Assembly (NCBI RefSeq): GCF_900156435.1
Contig: NZ_FTPQ01000003.1
Span: 434,001-498,000, forward strand
Direction: 5' to 3'
DNA from: Microbacterium sp. RU1D
GTDB lineage: Bacteria > Actinomycetota > Actinomycetes > Actinomycetales > Microbacteriaceae
DNA length: 64,000 nucleotides
Below the pieces are notes generated by a model, which was given only the letters and a program-made list of their open reading frames with translations, had not been told where the DNA came from and did not search any database. Shown here piece by piece: positions 27,704 through 35,259 of the stretch. Numbering within the stretch: position 1 is the stretch's first letter; each line of letters opens with the position of its first letter. The translations under genes were made by a program, and so were the position numbers.

Positions 27704-27771
27704 TTTAGCCGACTGATCTCTCGGTACCGCTCCCGGGAATGGCCCCGCCCCTCGTGCTGTTGGCGTCGTGC

Positions 27772-28407
27772 ATGACAACCGTAGGAATCATCGGCGCAGG
27801 AAACATCGGTTCGGCTCTCGCGCAGGGCTTCGCGGATCACGGATACGACGTGGTCATCGCCAACTCGCGCGGCCCCGAGACCCTCGGCGACCTGGTCGCC
27901 TCGGTCGGAGAGCGCGCTCGCGCCGCGACCGCTCAGGAAGCCGCGGAAGCCGGTGACATCGTGGTGGTGACCGTGCCGCTCAAGGCCATCGGCGCCATCC
28001 CCGTCGCCCCCCTCACCGGCAAGACCGTGCTGGACACGAACAACTACTACTTCGAGCGCGACGGCCACATCGCCGACCTCGACGACAAGAAGACGACCAC
28101 CTCGCAGATGCTGCAGGAGCATCTCCCCGAGTCGGTCGTCGTCAAGGCGTTCAACCACATCCCCGCCGCCGACATCCTCACGGACGGCTCACCCGCGGGC
28201 GCCGACGACCGCCGCGCCCTGGCCACCTCGAGCCACTCCGACGAGGCCGTCGCCCTCGTCACCCGCATCTACGACGAGTTCGGCTTCGACACCGTCAACG
28301 TCGGACCCCTCAGCGAGAGCTGGCGCGTCGAGCGCGATCAGCCCGCGTACGTCGTGCGCCAGACCCGCGCCGAGCTCGAGCAGAACCTGGCTCGCGCCGA
28401 GCGCTGA
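27772..28407 (+). CDS. NADPH-dependent F420 reductase-like / NAD(P)-binding oxidoreductase
   Basis: This 211-residue protein starts MTTVGIIGAGNIGSALAQG, a Rossmann NAD(P)-binding turn, and continues with VVIANSRGPETL and VVVTVPLKAI as in the F420_oxidored superfamily. VVKAFNHIPAADI matches the F420:NADPH oxidoreductase-like fold that also includes metalloreductases and ProC relatives. The exact reaction is unknown. The ATG at 27772 starts at the Rossmann motif; an in-frame ATG at 27739 would add eleven residues with no ribosome-binding site. The strong promoter at 27675 suggests good expression. Confidence 0.82.
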   Translation: MTTVGIIGAGNIGSALAQGFADHGYDVVIANSRGPETLGDLVASVGERARAATAQEAAEAGDIVVVTVPLKAIGAIPVAPLTGKTVLDTNNYYFERDGHIADLDDKKTTTSQMLQEHLPESVVVKAFNHIPAADILTDGSPAGADDRRALATSSHSDEAVALVTRIYDEFGFDTVNVGPLSESWRVERDQPAYVVRQTRAELEQNLARAER

Positions 28408-28421
28408 CCCTCCCCCTCTCC

Positions 28422-28487
28422 CGCGTGAGGTGCCGATTTCTGTCGCTTCGGGGCAGCCGTAGGCGACAGAAATTGGCGCCTCACGCG
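28422..28487. repeat. Palindromic element, GAGTCGCCAGA family, copy C (solo)
   Basis: CGCGTGAGGTGCCGATTTC and GAAATTGGCGCCTCACGCG pair almost fully, with inner CTGTCGC / GCGACAG and the same TTCGG loop start seen in copy B. No DUF559 gene is adjacent. It lies 14 bp after a stop codon and 7 bp before a conventional terminator. Confidence 0.85.
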
Positions 28488-28494
28488 GAAAGAC

Positions 28495-28529
28495 GAACCC
28501 GGCGCCCGCATTTGCGGGTCGCCGGGTTC
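28495..28529 (-). terminator. Terminator after metB
   Basis: GAACCCGGCG and CGCCGGGTTC pair outside an inner CCGCA/GCGGG arm; reading leftward a GTCTTTCC stretch follows. It lies 9 bp beyond the metB stop. Confidence 0.75.
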
Positions 28530-28538
28530 GCCGTTCGG

Positions 28539-29699
28539 TCAGAGGGCGGCGAGAGCCTGATCGACGTCGGCGACGAGGTCGTCGACCGACTCGATGCCGA
28601 CCGACAGGCGCACGATCGTCTCGGGCACCGCGAGCTCGGTCCCGCGCACGGACGCGTGGGTCATGGCATCCGGGTAGTTGACCAGCGACTCGACGCCGCC
28701 GAGCGACTCGGCGAGGGTGAACAGGCGCGTCGACTCCGCGAAGCGGCGGGCGGCGGCGCCGTCGGCGAGCTCGAGCGAGACGATGCCGCCGAAGCCGCTC
28801 ATCTGCCGTGCGGCCAGCTCGTGGCCGGGGTGCGACGGAAGACCGGGGTAGTAGACCTGCGCGACGCGGTCGTGCGCGAGCAGGTGGTCGGCGACGGCCT
28901 GCGCGTTCGAGCTGTGCCGCTGCATCCGCACGGCGAGGGTCTTGATGCCGCGCGTGGTCAGGTACGCGTCGAACGGACCCGACACCGCGCCCGCGGCGAA
29001 CTGCAGGAACTGGACCTTCTCAGCGAGGTCGGCGTCGGCGAACGCGAGGGCGCCGCCCACCACGTCGCTGTGGCCGCCGAGGTATTTCGTCGCCGAGTGC
29101 ACGACGACGTCGGCACCGAGCGAGAGCGGACGCTGCAGGGCGGGCGAAGCGAAGGTGTTGTCGACGACGACGAGGGCGCCGGCGTCGTGCCCGAGTCGGG
29201 CGAGACCGGCGATATCGGTGATGCGCAGCATGGGGTTGCTGGGCGTCTCGACCCAGACCATCTTCGGCGCGCGCTCCGCGATGGCGGATGCCACGGCATC
29301 CAGGTCGCTCATGTCGACCACGCGCAGCTTCACGCCCCAGGGACCGAGGACGCGGGCGAGGAGGCGATAGGTGCCGCCATAGACGTCGTTGCCGAGCAGC
29401 ACCTCGTCGCCGGGGACGAGCGCGGCCCGCAGCAGGGCGTCCTCGCCGGCGAGACCCGACGCGAACGACAGCGCACGAGCGCCGCCCTCGAGTGCGGCGA
29501 TCTGCGTCTCGAGCGCCGTGCGCGTGGGGTTGCCGCTGCGGCCGTACTCGTAGCCGCCGCGGAGTCCGCCGATGCCGTCCTGCGCGTAGGTCGTCGAGAC
29601 GTGGATGGGCGGGATGACCGCGCCGGTCGTCTCGTCGGGGGCCTGGCCCGCGTGGACGGCGAGGCTGTCGAAGCCGCGGGCGGCGTCGTGGGTGCTCAT
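28539..29699 (-). CDS. metB: Cystathionine gamma-synthase (or gamma-lyase)
   Basis: A 386-residue Cys/Met-metabolism PLP enzyme. It has YEYGRSGNPTRTALE near residue 50, the SFASGLAGEDALL loop, the PLP aspartate in VVVDNTFASP near 170 and the Schiff-base lysine in VVHSATKYLGGHSDVVGG (residue about 195). Members make cystathionine from O-acylhomoserine and cysteine, or cleave it; sequence alone does not separate these. Its start overlaps the cystathionine beta-synthase stop by 4 nt, so both act in transsulfuration and are likely under the cysteine leader upstream. Confidence 0.92.
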   Translation of the reverse strand: MSTHDAARGFDSLAVHAGQAPDETTGAVIPPIHVSTTYAQDGIGGLRGGYEYGRSGNPTRTALETQIAALEGGARALSFASGLAGEDALLRAALVPGDEVLLGNDVYGGTYRLLARVLGPWGVKLRVVDMSDLDAVASAIAERAPKMVWVETPSNPMLRITDIAGLARLGHDAGALVVVDNTFASPALQRPLSLGADVVVHSATKYLGGHSDVVGGALAFADADLAEKVQFLQFAAGAVSGPFDAYLTTRGIKTLAVRMQRHSSNAQAVADHLLAHDRVAQVYYPGLPSHPGHELAARQMSGFGGIVSLELADGAAARRFAESTRLFTLAESLGGVESLVNYPDAMTHASVRGTELAVPETIVRLSVGIESVDDLVADVDQALAAL

Positions 29700-30700
29700 G
29701 CGGAGTGCTCCTGGGTGCTCGGGGGGATGACGGATGCCACGGGTGCAACGTCGTAGCCCCGCTGGATCATCCAGTCGTCGTCGAAGATCTTGCTGAGGTA
29801 GCCGCGACCGTGGTCGGGCAGCACCACGACCACCACCGCGTCGGCGGGGAGGTCGCGCGCCACGCGCAGCGCACCCACGACGGCCATACCGCTCGAGCCG
29901 CCGACGAGCAGCCCCTCCTCGCGGGCGAGGCGGCGGGTCATCGCGAACGACTCGGCGTCGGAGACGCGCTCGTAGGCGTCGACGAGCGTGGGGTCGAACG
30001 CCGGCGGCCAGAAGTCCTCGCCGACGCCCTCGACGTCGTAACCGTGGATGTCGTCGCCCGAGTAGATCGAACCGACGGGGTCGACGCCGATGATCCGCAC
30101 GGCGGAGCCCGCGACCTCGCGGAGGTATCGGCCGGTGCCGCTGATCGTGCCGCCCGTGCCGACGCCCGCGACGAAGTGCGTCAGCTGCCCGTCGGTGTCG
30201 CGCCAGATCTCTGGACCGGTGGTCTCGTAATGGCTGCGCGGGCCGTTCGGGTTGGCGTACTGGTTGGGCTTGAACGCACCCGGGATCTCGCGCACCAGGC
30301 GATCGGACACGCTGTAGTACGAGTCCGGATCGTCGGGCTCGACGTTCGTGGGTGTGACCACGACCTCGGCCCCGTAGGCGCGAAGCACCGCGCGTTTGTC
30401 CTCCGCGACCTTGTCGGGGACGACGAAGACGCAGCGATAGCCGCGCTGCTGGGCGACGAGCGCGAGACCGACACCGGTGTTGCCGCTGGTGGGCTCGACG
30501 ATCACTCCGCCCGGCTGCAGCAGACCGTCGCGCTCGGCGGCATCCACGATGTTCGCGGCGATGCGGTCCTTGGCCGAGCCGCCGGGGTTGAAGTACTCGA
30601 TCTTCGCGAGCACCGTGGCGGCGATGCCGCCGGTGACGCGGGTGAGACGGACGAGGGGGGTGTTGCCGACGAGGTCGGCGACGCTCTGGGCGTAACGCAC
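29696..30700 (-). CDS. cbs: Cystathionine beta-synthase, catalytic domain only
   Basis: This 334-residue PLP enzyme should condense homocysteine with serine to cystathionine. The lysine is in FNPGGSAKDR near residue 43, the substrate loop is PTSGNTGVGL, and the phosphate cradle is GVGTGGTISGTG. Segments such as AHYDTT-like SHYETTGPEIW and DDDWMIQRGY match cystathionine beta-synthases rather than O-acetylserine sulfhydrylases. The protein stops after the catalytic core and lacks the C-terminal CBS pair found in the roughly 455-residue forms. It starts with GTG at 30700 and is preceded by a cysteine-rich leader ORF. Confidence 0.88.
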   Translation of the reverse strand: MRYAQSVADLVGNTPLVRLTRVTGGIAATVLAKIEYFNPGGSAKDRIAANIVDAAERDGLLQPGGVIVEPTSGNTGVGLALVAQQRGYRCVFVVPDKVAEDKRAVLRAYGAEVVVTPTNVEPDDPDSYYSVSDRLVREIPGAFKPNQYANPNGPRSHYETTGPEIWRDTDGQLTHFVAGVGTGGTISGTGRYLREVAGSAVRIIGVDPVGSIYSGDDIHGYDVEGVGEDFWPPAFDPTLVDAYERVSDAESFAMTRRLAREEGLLVGGSSGMAVVGALRVARDLPADAVVVVVLPDHGRGYLSKIFDDDWMIQRGYDVAPVASVIPPSTQEHSA

Positions 30701-30775
30701 GATGGCATCCTGAGGGGTCGGGTGCGCCCGGGTGGACGCGGCTGACGGGGTCGTCGAAAGAGAACGCGGGGGCGT

Positions 30776-30802
30776 TCAGCGACAACAGCGACAGGTCAGC
30801 AC
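30776..30802 (-). CDS. Cysteine-rich leader peptide MLTCRCCR
   Basis: An eight-codon frame on the minus strand, GTG to TGA, encodes MLTCRCCR with three cysteines. TATGCT lies six bases before the GTG, so the mRNA probably starts at the start codon. It is 75 bp upstream of the transsulfuration operon. Polycysteine leaderless ORFs of this type act as cysteine-responsive attenuators in mycobacteria; I infer the same role here because the downstream enzymes handle cysteine. Confidence 0.6.
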   Translation of the reverse strand: MLTCRCCR

Positions 30803-30808
30803 GCGGTC

Positions 30809-30814
30809 AGCATA
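30809..30814 (-). promoter_or_regulatory. Predicted -10 box for the cysteine leader and cbs-metB operon
   Basis: TATGCT on the minus strand, six bases before the leader GTG. No good -35 hexamer is visible 17 bp upstream. Confidence 0.5.
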
Positions 30815-30877
30815 CCCGAACCGGGAGGAAGCCGTGACGCCGGCCCGCACCCGGCGGGATCGACCGAGCGGCCGGAC

Positions 30878-31726
30878 TCACGCGACCGCGCCGAGGAACT
30901 CCTCGAAACTCTGCGCGGGACGACCCGTGACGCGCTCGACGTCGGCGGACACCGCCGCGAGGTCGCCGCTCGCGATGGCGGTGTACGTGCTCACCCACGC
31001 GTCGACCTGCCACCGGGGCGCGCCGAACGCCGCGCGCGATGCGTAGGCCTCATCGACGGTCTCGTCGAGGAAGCGCACGGGATGCCCCCGCACCGCCGAG
31101 ATCTTCTCGGCCACCTCCGCCATGGTCAACGCCTCGGGGCCGGTCAGGTCGTACGCGACGCCGGCGTGGGCGGCCGGATCGCGCAGCACCGCGACGGCCG
31201 TGGCCGCGACGTCGGAGCGCGAGACGAGGGAGCAGCGCCCCTCGCCCGCGGGGCCGCGAATGACCCCGTCGTCGCCGGCGAAGAGCTCCATCATGTCCAT
31301 GTAGAAGTTGTCGCGCAGAAAGGTGAAGTCCATGCCCGACGCGCGGATGATGTCCTCGGTCGCGGCGTGGTCGCGCCCCAGCGTGAAGACCGCGTCGGGA
31401 GCGGCGGCGAGGAACGACGTGTAGACGATCGAGCGCACTCCGGCCGCGGCCGCGGCCTCGACGAACGTGCGGTGGTGCTCCACGCGGTCGGCGGTCTCGG
31501 ATGCCGAGACCATGAGCAGCGTCTCGACTCCCTTGAGCGCCGCGCGGGCGGCATCCGCGTCGGAATACCGCGCCACATGCACTTCCGCGGCGTCCAGACG
31601 CGGCGCCCGCGAGGCATCGCGCACGAGAAGACGCTGGGGGATGCCGCGGGCGGCGAGGTCGCGGGCGACGCGGCCTCCCACGGCGCCGGTGGATCCGGTG
31701 ACGGCGATGACGGGCGGCGTGGACAT
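30878..31726 (-). CDS. NmrA-like NAD(P)-binding protein (atypical SDR)
   Basis: A 282-residue cytoplasmic protein beginning MSTPPVIAVTGSTGAVGGRV, a GxxGxxG Rossmann motif of atypical short-chain dehydrogenases. LLMVSASETADRVEHHRTF and YTSFLAAAPDA resemble the QOR2/NmrA group of quinone reductases and redox sensors, and there is no YxxxK catalytic pair. The ATG at 31726 follows GGAGG. It stands alone between the transsulfuration leader and the Asp23 cluster; its substrate is unknown. Confidence 0.83.
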   Translation of the reverse strand: MSTPPVIAVTGSTGAVGGRVARDLAARGIPQRLLVRDASRAPRLDAAEVHVARYSDADAARAALKGVETLLMVSASETADRVEHHRTFVEAAAAAGVRSIVYTSFLAAAPDAVFTLGRDHAATEDIIRASGMDFTFLRDNFYMDMMELFAGDDGVIRGPAGEGRCSLVSRSDVAATAVAVLRDPAAHAGVAYDLTGPEALTMAEVAEKISAVRGHPVRFLDETVDEAYASRAAFGAPRWQVDAWVSTYTAIASGDLAAVSADVERVTGRPAQSFEEFLGAVA

Positions 31727-31825
31727 ACGGCCTCCGGGGCGTGTGAGCGGTGCCTCCAGCGTATTCCGCCTCGCACACCCAGGGCCGGGAAACGCCTCAG
31801 TGATGGACGTTAGTCCAGCGAGTGC

Positions 31826-32146
31826 TCAGGTCGCCGGCGCGACGAGGCGGGCCACGCGCACGCGGACCGTCGCCGGTTCGTCGTCGATGCCCGCGCCGCG
31901 AGCGGCGACAGCCACCGCCTTCGCGACGGCGGCGCTGTCGTCGTCGGCCGAGACCCCGATGCACACCGTGATGGCACGGGCGCCCGGCGCGTCGTCCACG
32001 GCGGACAGCGATCCCTCGACGTCGGTGACGTGCTCGAAGGCACGGGCGACGACCGGACGCGCGGAGTAGCACTCACGCACGCCCTCGACCGCGGTGACGG
32101 CCAGGTCGATGCGCGGTGCCAACTCGGCTGCGGTGATGCGGGTCAT
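31826..32146 (-). CDS. Conserved hypothetical protein of the Asp23 cluster
   Basis: A 106-residue protein without signal or membrane segments (MTRITAAELAPRIDLAVTAV). It overlaps the Asp23-like gene upstream by 4 nt and belongs to the same minus-strand group as an ECF sigma factor. Similar small proteins accompany actinobacterial Asp23/Gls24 genes, but I cannot assign a function. Confidence 0.7.
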   Translation of the reverse strand: MTRITAAELAPRIDLAVTAVEGVRECYSARPVVARAFEHVTDVEGSLSAVDDAPGARAITVCIGVSADDDSAAVAKAVAVAARGAGIDDEPATVRVRVARLVAPAT

Positions 32147-32715
32147 TCGTCTTCCCCCTCGTCGAGATGCACGTCGCCGACGGTGACGTCGACGCGGCCC
32201 ACCTTCAGGTCGCCGTGGCGCTCGATCGCCGAACGGATGCCGTCGCGCATCTCGTCGACGGCGGCGTTCATCGCGCGCCCGAAGCGCACGCTCACCGTGA
32301 CGCGCACGTCGAGCGGCGCGTCGGGTTCGGGCTGGTTCAACCGCACGCGCCCGACGAGCACGCCTTCGATCCCGTCGCCCACCGTGCGGATGAGCTCGTA
32401 GAGCGCACCCTCGGTTACCACGATCTCGGTGCCGTCCTCGGTGCGTGCCAGGGGGATGTCACGTCCGGAGCGGAACTCGCGCATCACCTCCCGCATGATG
32501 CTGTCGTACCAGGAGTCGGCGAGAGGCTCCACCGCCTGCTCCTCGACGATCTCGCGGGACAGGCGCCCCATGCGCTCCATCGAGGCGAGGATCGCCTGGC
32601 ACTCGGCATTGCGCTCGATCGCGGGGATGCGCGGGGTGCGTCCGCGGTCGAGATAGGCGGAGAGGTCTTCCAGCGAGTAGCCGGAGCCGCCGATGTCGTC
32701 GTCGATCTCGCTCAT
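32143..32715 (-). CDS. Asp23/Gls24 family envelope-stress protein (cytoplasmic)
   Basis: The 190-residue protein has an N-terminal segment DLSAYLDRGRTPRIPAIERN followed by an Asp23-like domain (EIVVTEGALYELIRTVGDGI, then DVRVTVSVRFGRAMNAAVDE). It lies 5 bp after the sigma-factor gene and overlaps the next ORF by 4 nt. The Asp23 family is linked to membrane-associated alkaline or envelope stress. The start at 32713-32715 gives the family N-terminus. Confidence 0.8.
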   Translation of the reverse strand: MSEIDDDIGGSGYSLEDLSAYLDRGRTPRIPAIERNAECQAILASMERMGRLSREIVEEQAVEPLADSWYDSIMREVMREFRSGRDIPLARTEDGTEIVVTEGALYELIRTVGDGIEGVLVGRVRLNQPEPDAPLDVRVTVSVRFGRAMNAAVDEMRDGIRSAIERHGDLKVGRVDVTVGDVHLDEGEDE

Positions 32716-32720
32716 TCCGG

Positions 32721-33263
32721 TCACCTCCACTCCTGCATGCGTTCCAACACGGTCTTGCGCGCCCGGGCCAGGCGGCCGCGGACGGTCGCGGCCGACTCCC
32801 CCACCTCGACGGCGATCTCGTCGTAGCTGTGCCCGCCGATCTCGCGCAGCACCCAGACCACGCGCTGTTCCTCGGGCATCTCCGCGAGCACCTTCTTCAG
32901 CGCGTCCATCTGCGACGACGCCACGGCCGAACGCTCCGGATCGTCGGCCGCCGAGACCATCTCCTCGTCGATCTGATCGGAGATCTTCCGCAAGCGGAGC
33001 CGGTCCGTCGCCTTGCGCGACACGATGGTCGTCAGCCAGCTTCGCACCTTCTCGGGGTCGGTGAGATCGGGGAGGCGCCGCCACGCCGTGATCAAGGCCT
33101 CCTGCACGCAGTCGTCGGCGTCCGCACGCGACCCGGTGAGGCGCGTGGCGAAGGCGACGAGGAACGGCGCATGACGCCGCACCAGGACACCGAACGCCAT
33201 CTGGTCGCCGTCGGCCGCGCGCGACGCGAGGAACGCGTCGGTCGCGGTGGACAAAGAGGGCAT
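32721..33263 (-). CDS. ECF-type RNA polymerase sigma factor
   Basis: A 180-residue sigma-70 family protein. Region 2 is at about residues 24-90 with ADADDCVQEALITAWRRL and the -10-binding helix WLTTIVSRKATDRLR; region 4 is at 115-175 with MPEEQRVVWVLREIGGHSYDEIA and ATVRGRLARARKTVLE. AGGAACC precedes the ATG at 33263. It heads the minus-strand Asp23 group and is divergent from a second asp23 gene, suggesting that it controls both. Confidence 0.9.
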   Translation of the reverse strand: MPSLSTATDAFLASRAADGDQMAFGVLVRRHAPFLVAFATRLTGSRADADDCVQEALITAWRRLPDLTDPEKVRSWLTTIVSRKATDRLRLRKISDQIDEEMVSAADDPERSAVASSQMDALKKVLAEMPEEQRVVWVLREIGGHSYDEIAVEVGESAATVRGRLARARKTVLERMQEWR

Positions 33264-33307
33264 CGTGGTTCCTGTCAGCGGATTTCAGCCCCGGGTCCTG
33301 ACGTTTC

Positions 33308-33322
33308 ACGAACCGGGTTCGT
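33308..33322. promoter_or_regulatory. Inverted repeat in the sigma/asp23 divergent region
   Basis: ACGAACC and GGTTCGT flank a single G. It lies in the 120-bp gap between the divergent sigma and asp23 genes and may be an operator or part of a divergent promoter. Confidence 0.35.
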
Positions 33323-33383
33323 CCACATAGCGAAACACCCCGCACCGTCCAGGGACGGGGATCTTGACGAAAGGACGCTCCTC

Positions 33384-33794
33384 ATGGCACAGAACTCCTC
33401 CCTCTCCGCCGATGCCCGCACCGGCGGCGGCACGACCGTCATCGTCGACCCGGTGGTAGCCAAGGTCGCCGGCATCGCCGCGGCCGAGGTCCCCGGCGTC
33501 CACGCCCTCGGTGGCGGTGCCGCGCGTGTGATCGGCAACATCCGCCAGGCAGTGGGCGCCCAGGACTACGCCCAGGGCGTGAGCGTCGAGGTCGGCGAGA
33601 CCGAGGTCGCGGCCGACATCGCGATCCAGGTCGACTACCCCGAGCGCATCGAGCGCGTCGCGGACGACGTCCGCTCGGCCGTGCCCGCGCGATCACCGAG
33701 ATCGTCGGCATGACGGCCGTCGAGATCAACGTGACCGTGGTCGACGTCTACATCCCCGGCGACGACGACGAGCAGGAGGAGGAGCGTCCACTGA
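33384..33794 (+). pseudogene. Asp23/Gls24 family gene with two compensating frameshifts
   Basis: From ATG 33384 the frame encodes an Asp23 protein (VVAKVAGIAAAEVPGVHALG, VGETEVAADIAIQVDYPERI) and hits TGA at 33711 after 109 codons. The missing C-terminal part, ITEIVGMTAVEINVTVVDVY and an acidic tail, continues in another frame from about 33690 to 33780, and then a second shift near the GAGGAGGAG run restores the original frame to a natural-looking TGA at 33792. A one-base deletion near 33681-33692 and a one-base insertion near 33775-33785 explain it. This may be a real mutation pair or a sequencing artefact. AAAGGACG precedes the start. Confidence 0.75.
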
Positions 33795-33806
33795 CGTTAT
33801 GTCCCG

Positions 33807-33833
33807 GGCCCGCGAGCACGATGCTCGCGGGCC
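33807..33833 (+). terminator. Terminator after asp23
   Basis: GGCCCGCGAGC and GCTCGCGGGCC form a perfect 11-bp stem with a 5-nt loop followed by TTTCTCC. Confidence 0.85.
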
Positions 33834-34008
33834 TTTCTCCTGCCCGGCGCCGCGGCCCAGCTGCCCGCACGGCGGCACCGCCCGGCGGGACGGATCAGCA
33901 TGGCTGCGCGGCGGAGCAGGCCGGCCGACGGCCGACGTCAAGCGACGCCCCGATGTCGGACCCCACCGCTATCGTCGGCCACACCCCTCCCCACACCCCA
34001 GGAGTTCC

Positions 34009-34848
34009 ATGCGCATCGCCCTCACCGGCTCGTCCGGCAAACTCGGCACCGTCGTCGCCCGCGAACTGCGCGCGGCCGGACACGACGTGATCGGTCTCGA
34101 CGTCCGCGGCGAGCGCGGACCCGGCTTCGTCCAGGTCGATCTCACCGACTACGGACAGGTCATCGACGCCCTCGCCGGCGTGAATGATCAGCACGAGGGC
34201 GTCGACGCGCTCGTGCACCTGGGCGCGATCCCCGCCCCCGGCATCCGCTCCGACGTCGCCACCTTCCACAACAACATGACGAGCACGTTCAACGTGTTCT
34301 GGGCGGCCGTGCGGCTCGGCATCCGGAAGATCGTCTACGCCTCGAGCGAGACGGTGCTGGGCCTGCCCTTCGACGTGCCGCCGCCCTACATCCCCGTCGA
34401 CGAGGAGTACGCGCCGCGACCGGAGTCGGTCTACTCGCTCGTCAAGACGCTCGAGGAGCGCATGGCCGTCGAGCTCGTGCGCTGGAACCCCGACGTGTCG
34501 GTCACGGCGCTGCGCTTCTCGAACGTCATGGTGCCCGCGGACTACGCCGAATTCCCCTTCGACTCCGACGCCCGCACCCGCAAGTGGAACCTCTGGGGCT
34601 ACATCGACGCCCGCGACGGCGCCCAGGCGATCGAGCGTGCCCTCCAGGTCGCCCCGGCGGGATTCGAGACGTTCATCATCGCCGCGGCCGACACCGTCAT
34701 GACGCGCCCGAACGCCGAGCTCGTCGCGGAGGTGTTCCCGGGAGTCGAGACGCGCGAGCTGGGCGAGAACACGACCCTGCTCTCGATCGACAAGGCCCGC
34801 CGACTGCTCGGTTACGACCCGCAGCACTCCTGGCGCGACGGGCGCTGA
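34009..34848 (+). CDS. NAD-dependent epimerase/dehydratase (extended SDR)
   Basis: A 279-residue protein starting MRIALTGSSGKLGTVVAREL with the TGxxGxxG motif of extended SDRs. The catalytic YxxxK is in SVYSLVKTLEE near residue 143, with a serine in YASSETVLG. Members act on nucleotide sugars or uronic acids. AGGAG lies just before the ATG. The neighbours give no pathway clue. Confidence 0.85.
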   Translation: MRIALTGSSGKLGTVVARELRAAGHDVIGLDVRGERGPGFVQVDLTDYGQVIDALAGVNDQHEGVDALVHLGAIPAPGIRSDVATFHNNMTSTFNVFWAAVRLGIRKIVYASSETVLGLPFDVPPPYIPVDEEYAPRPESVYSLVKTLEERMAVELVRWNPDVSVTALRFSNVMVPADYAEFPFDSDARTRKWNLWGYIDARDGAQAIERALQVAPAGFETFIIAAADTVMTRPNAELVAEVFPGVETRELGENTTLLSIDKARRLLGYDPQHSWRDGR

Positions 34849-34882
34849 CCCGCGGCCCGTGGGGGCGTGTCAGACTCAGCGG

Positions 34883-35185
34883 ATGGATGCCGATGAATCC
34901 CCGACCACGCCCCCACCGGCACCGCCCGCGCCCGCCGCTGACGAGCCGGTGATCCCGCTGCCGACGGCTCGGGAGAAGGAGACGAAGTTCCTCGCGCGCA
35001 GCGGGGCGGTCGTCACGCTGCGTCTCATCGACACGGGGCGCTTCGAGGTGAAGCTCGACACCCGCGGTGATTACACCGCAACGCTCCTGCACGACGGCGC
35101 CACTTTCGCCCTGCACCCCGCCCCGGGCGTGCACGCCATCGGAGGCACGGGTCTGACCGCGACCGACCTGTACGACCGGTTCTGA
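34883..35185 (+). CDS. Conserved hypothetical protein
   Basis: A 100-residue soluble protein with a proline-rich N-terminus (TTPPPAPPAPAADEP) and a compact beta-rich C-terminal half. I do not recognise a family. CAGACT six bases before the ATG at 34883 fits a leaderless start. Third-position GC supports coding. Confidence 0.6.
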   Translation: MDADESPTTPPPAPPAPAADEPVIPLPTAREKETKFLARSGAVVTLRLIDTGRFEVKLDTRGDYTATLLHDGATFALHPAPGVHAIGGTGLTATDLYDRF

Positions 35186-35259
35186 TTGCGAGCACAACCC
35201 CCGGTGCCGGCCGACGCGAGACGGATTGACTGGGGTCCTCGACCTTCGGGAGGACCATC

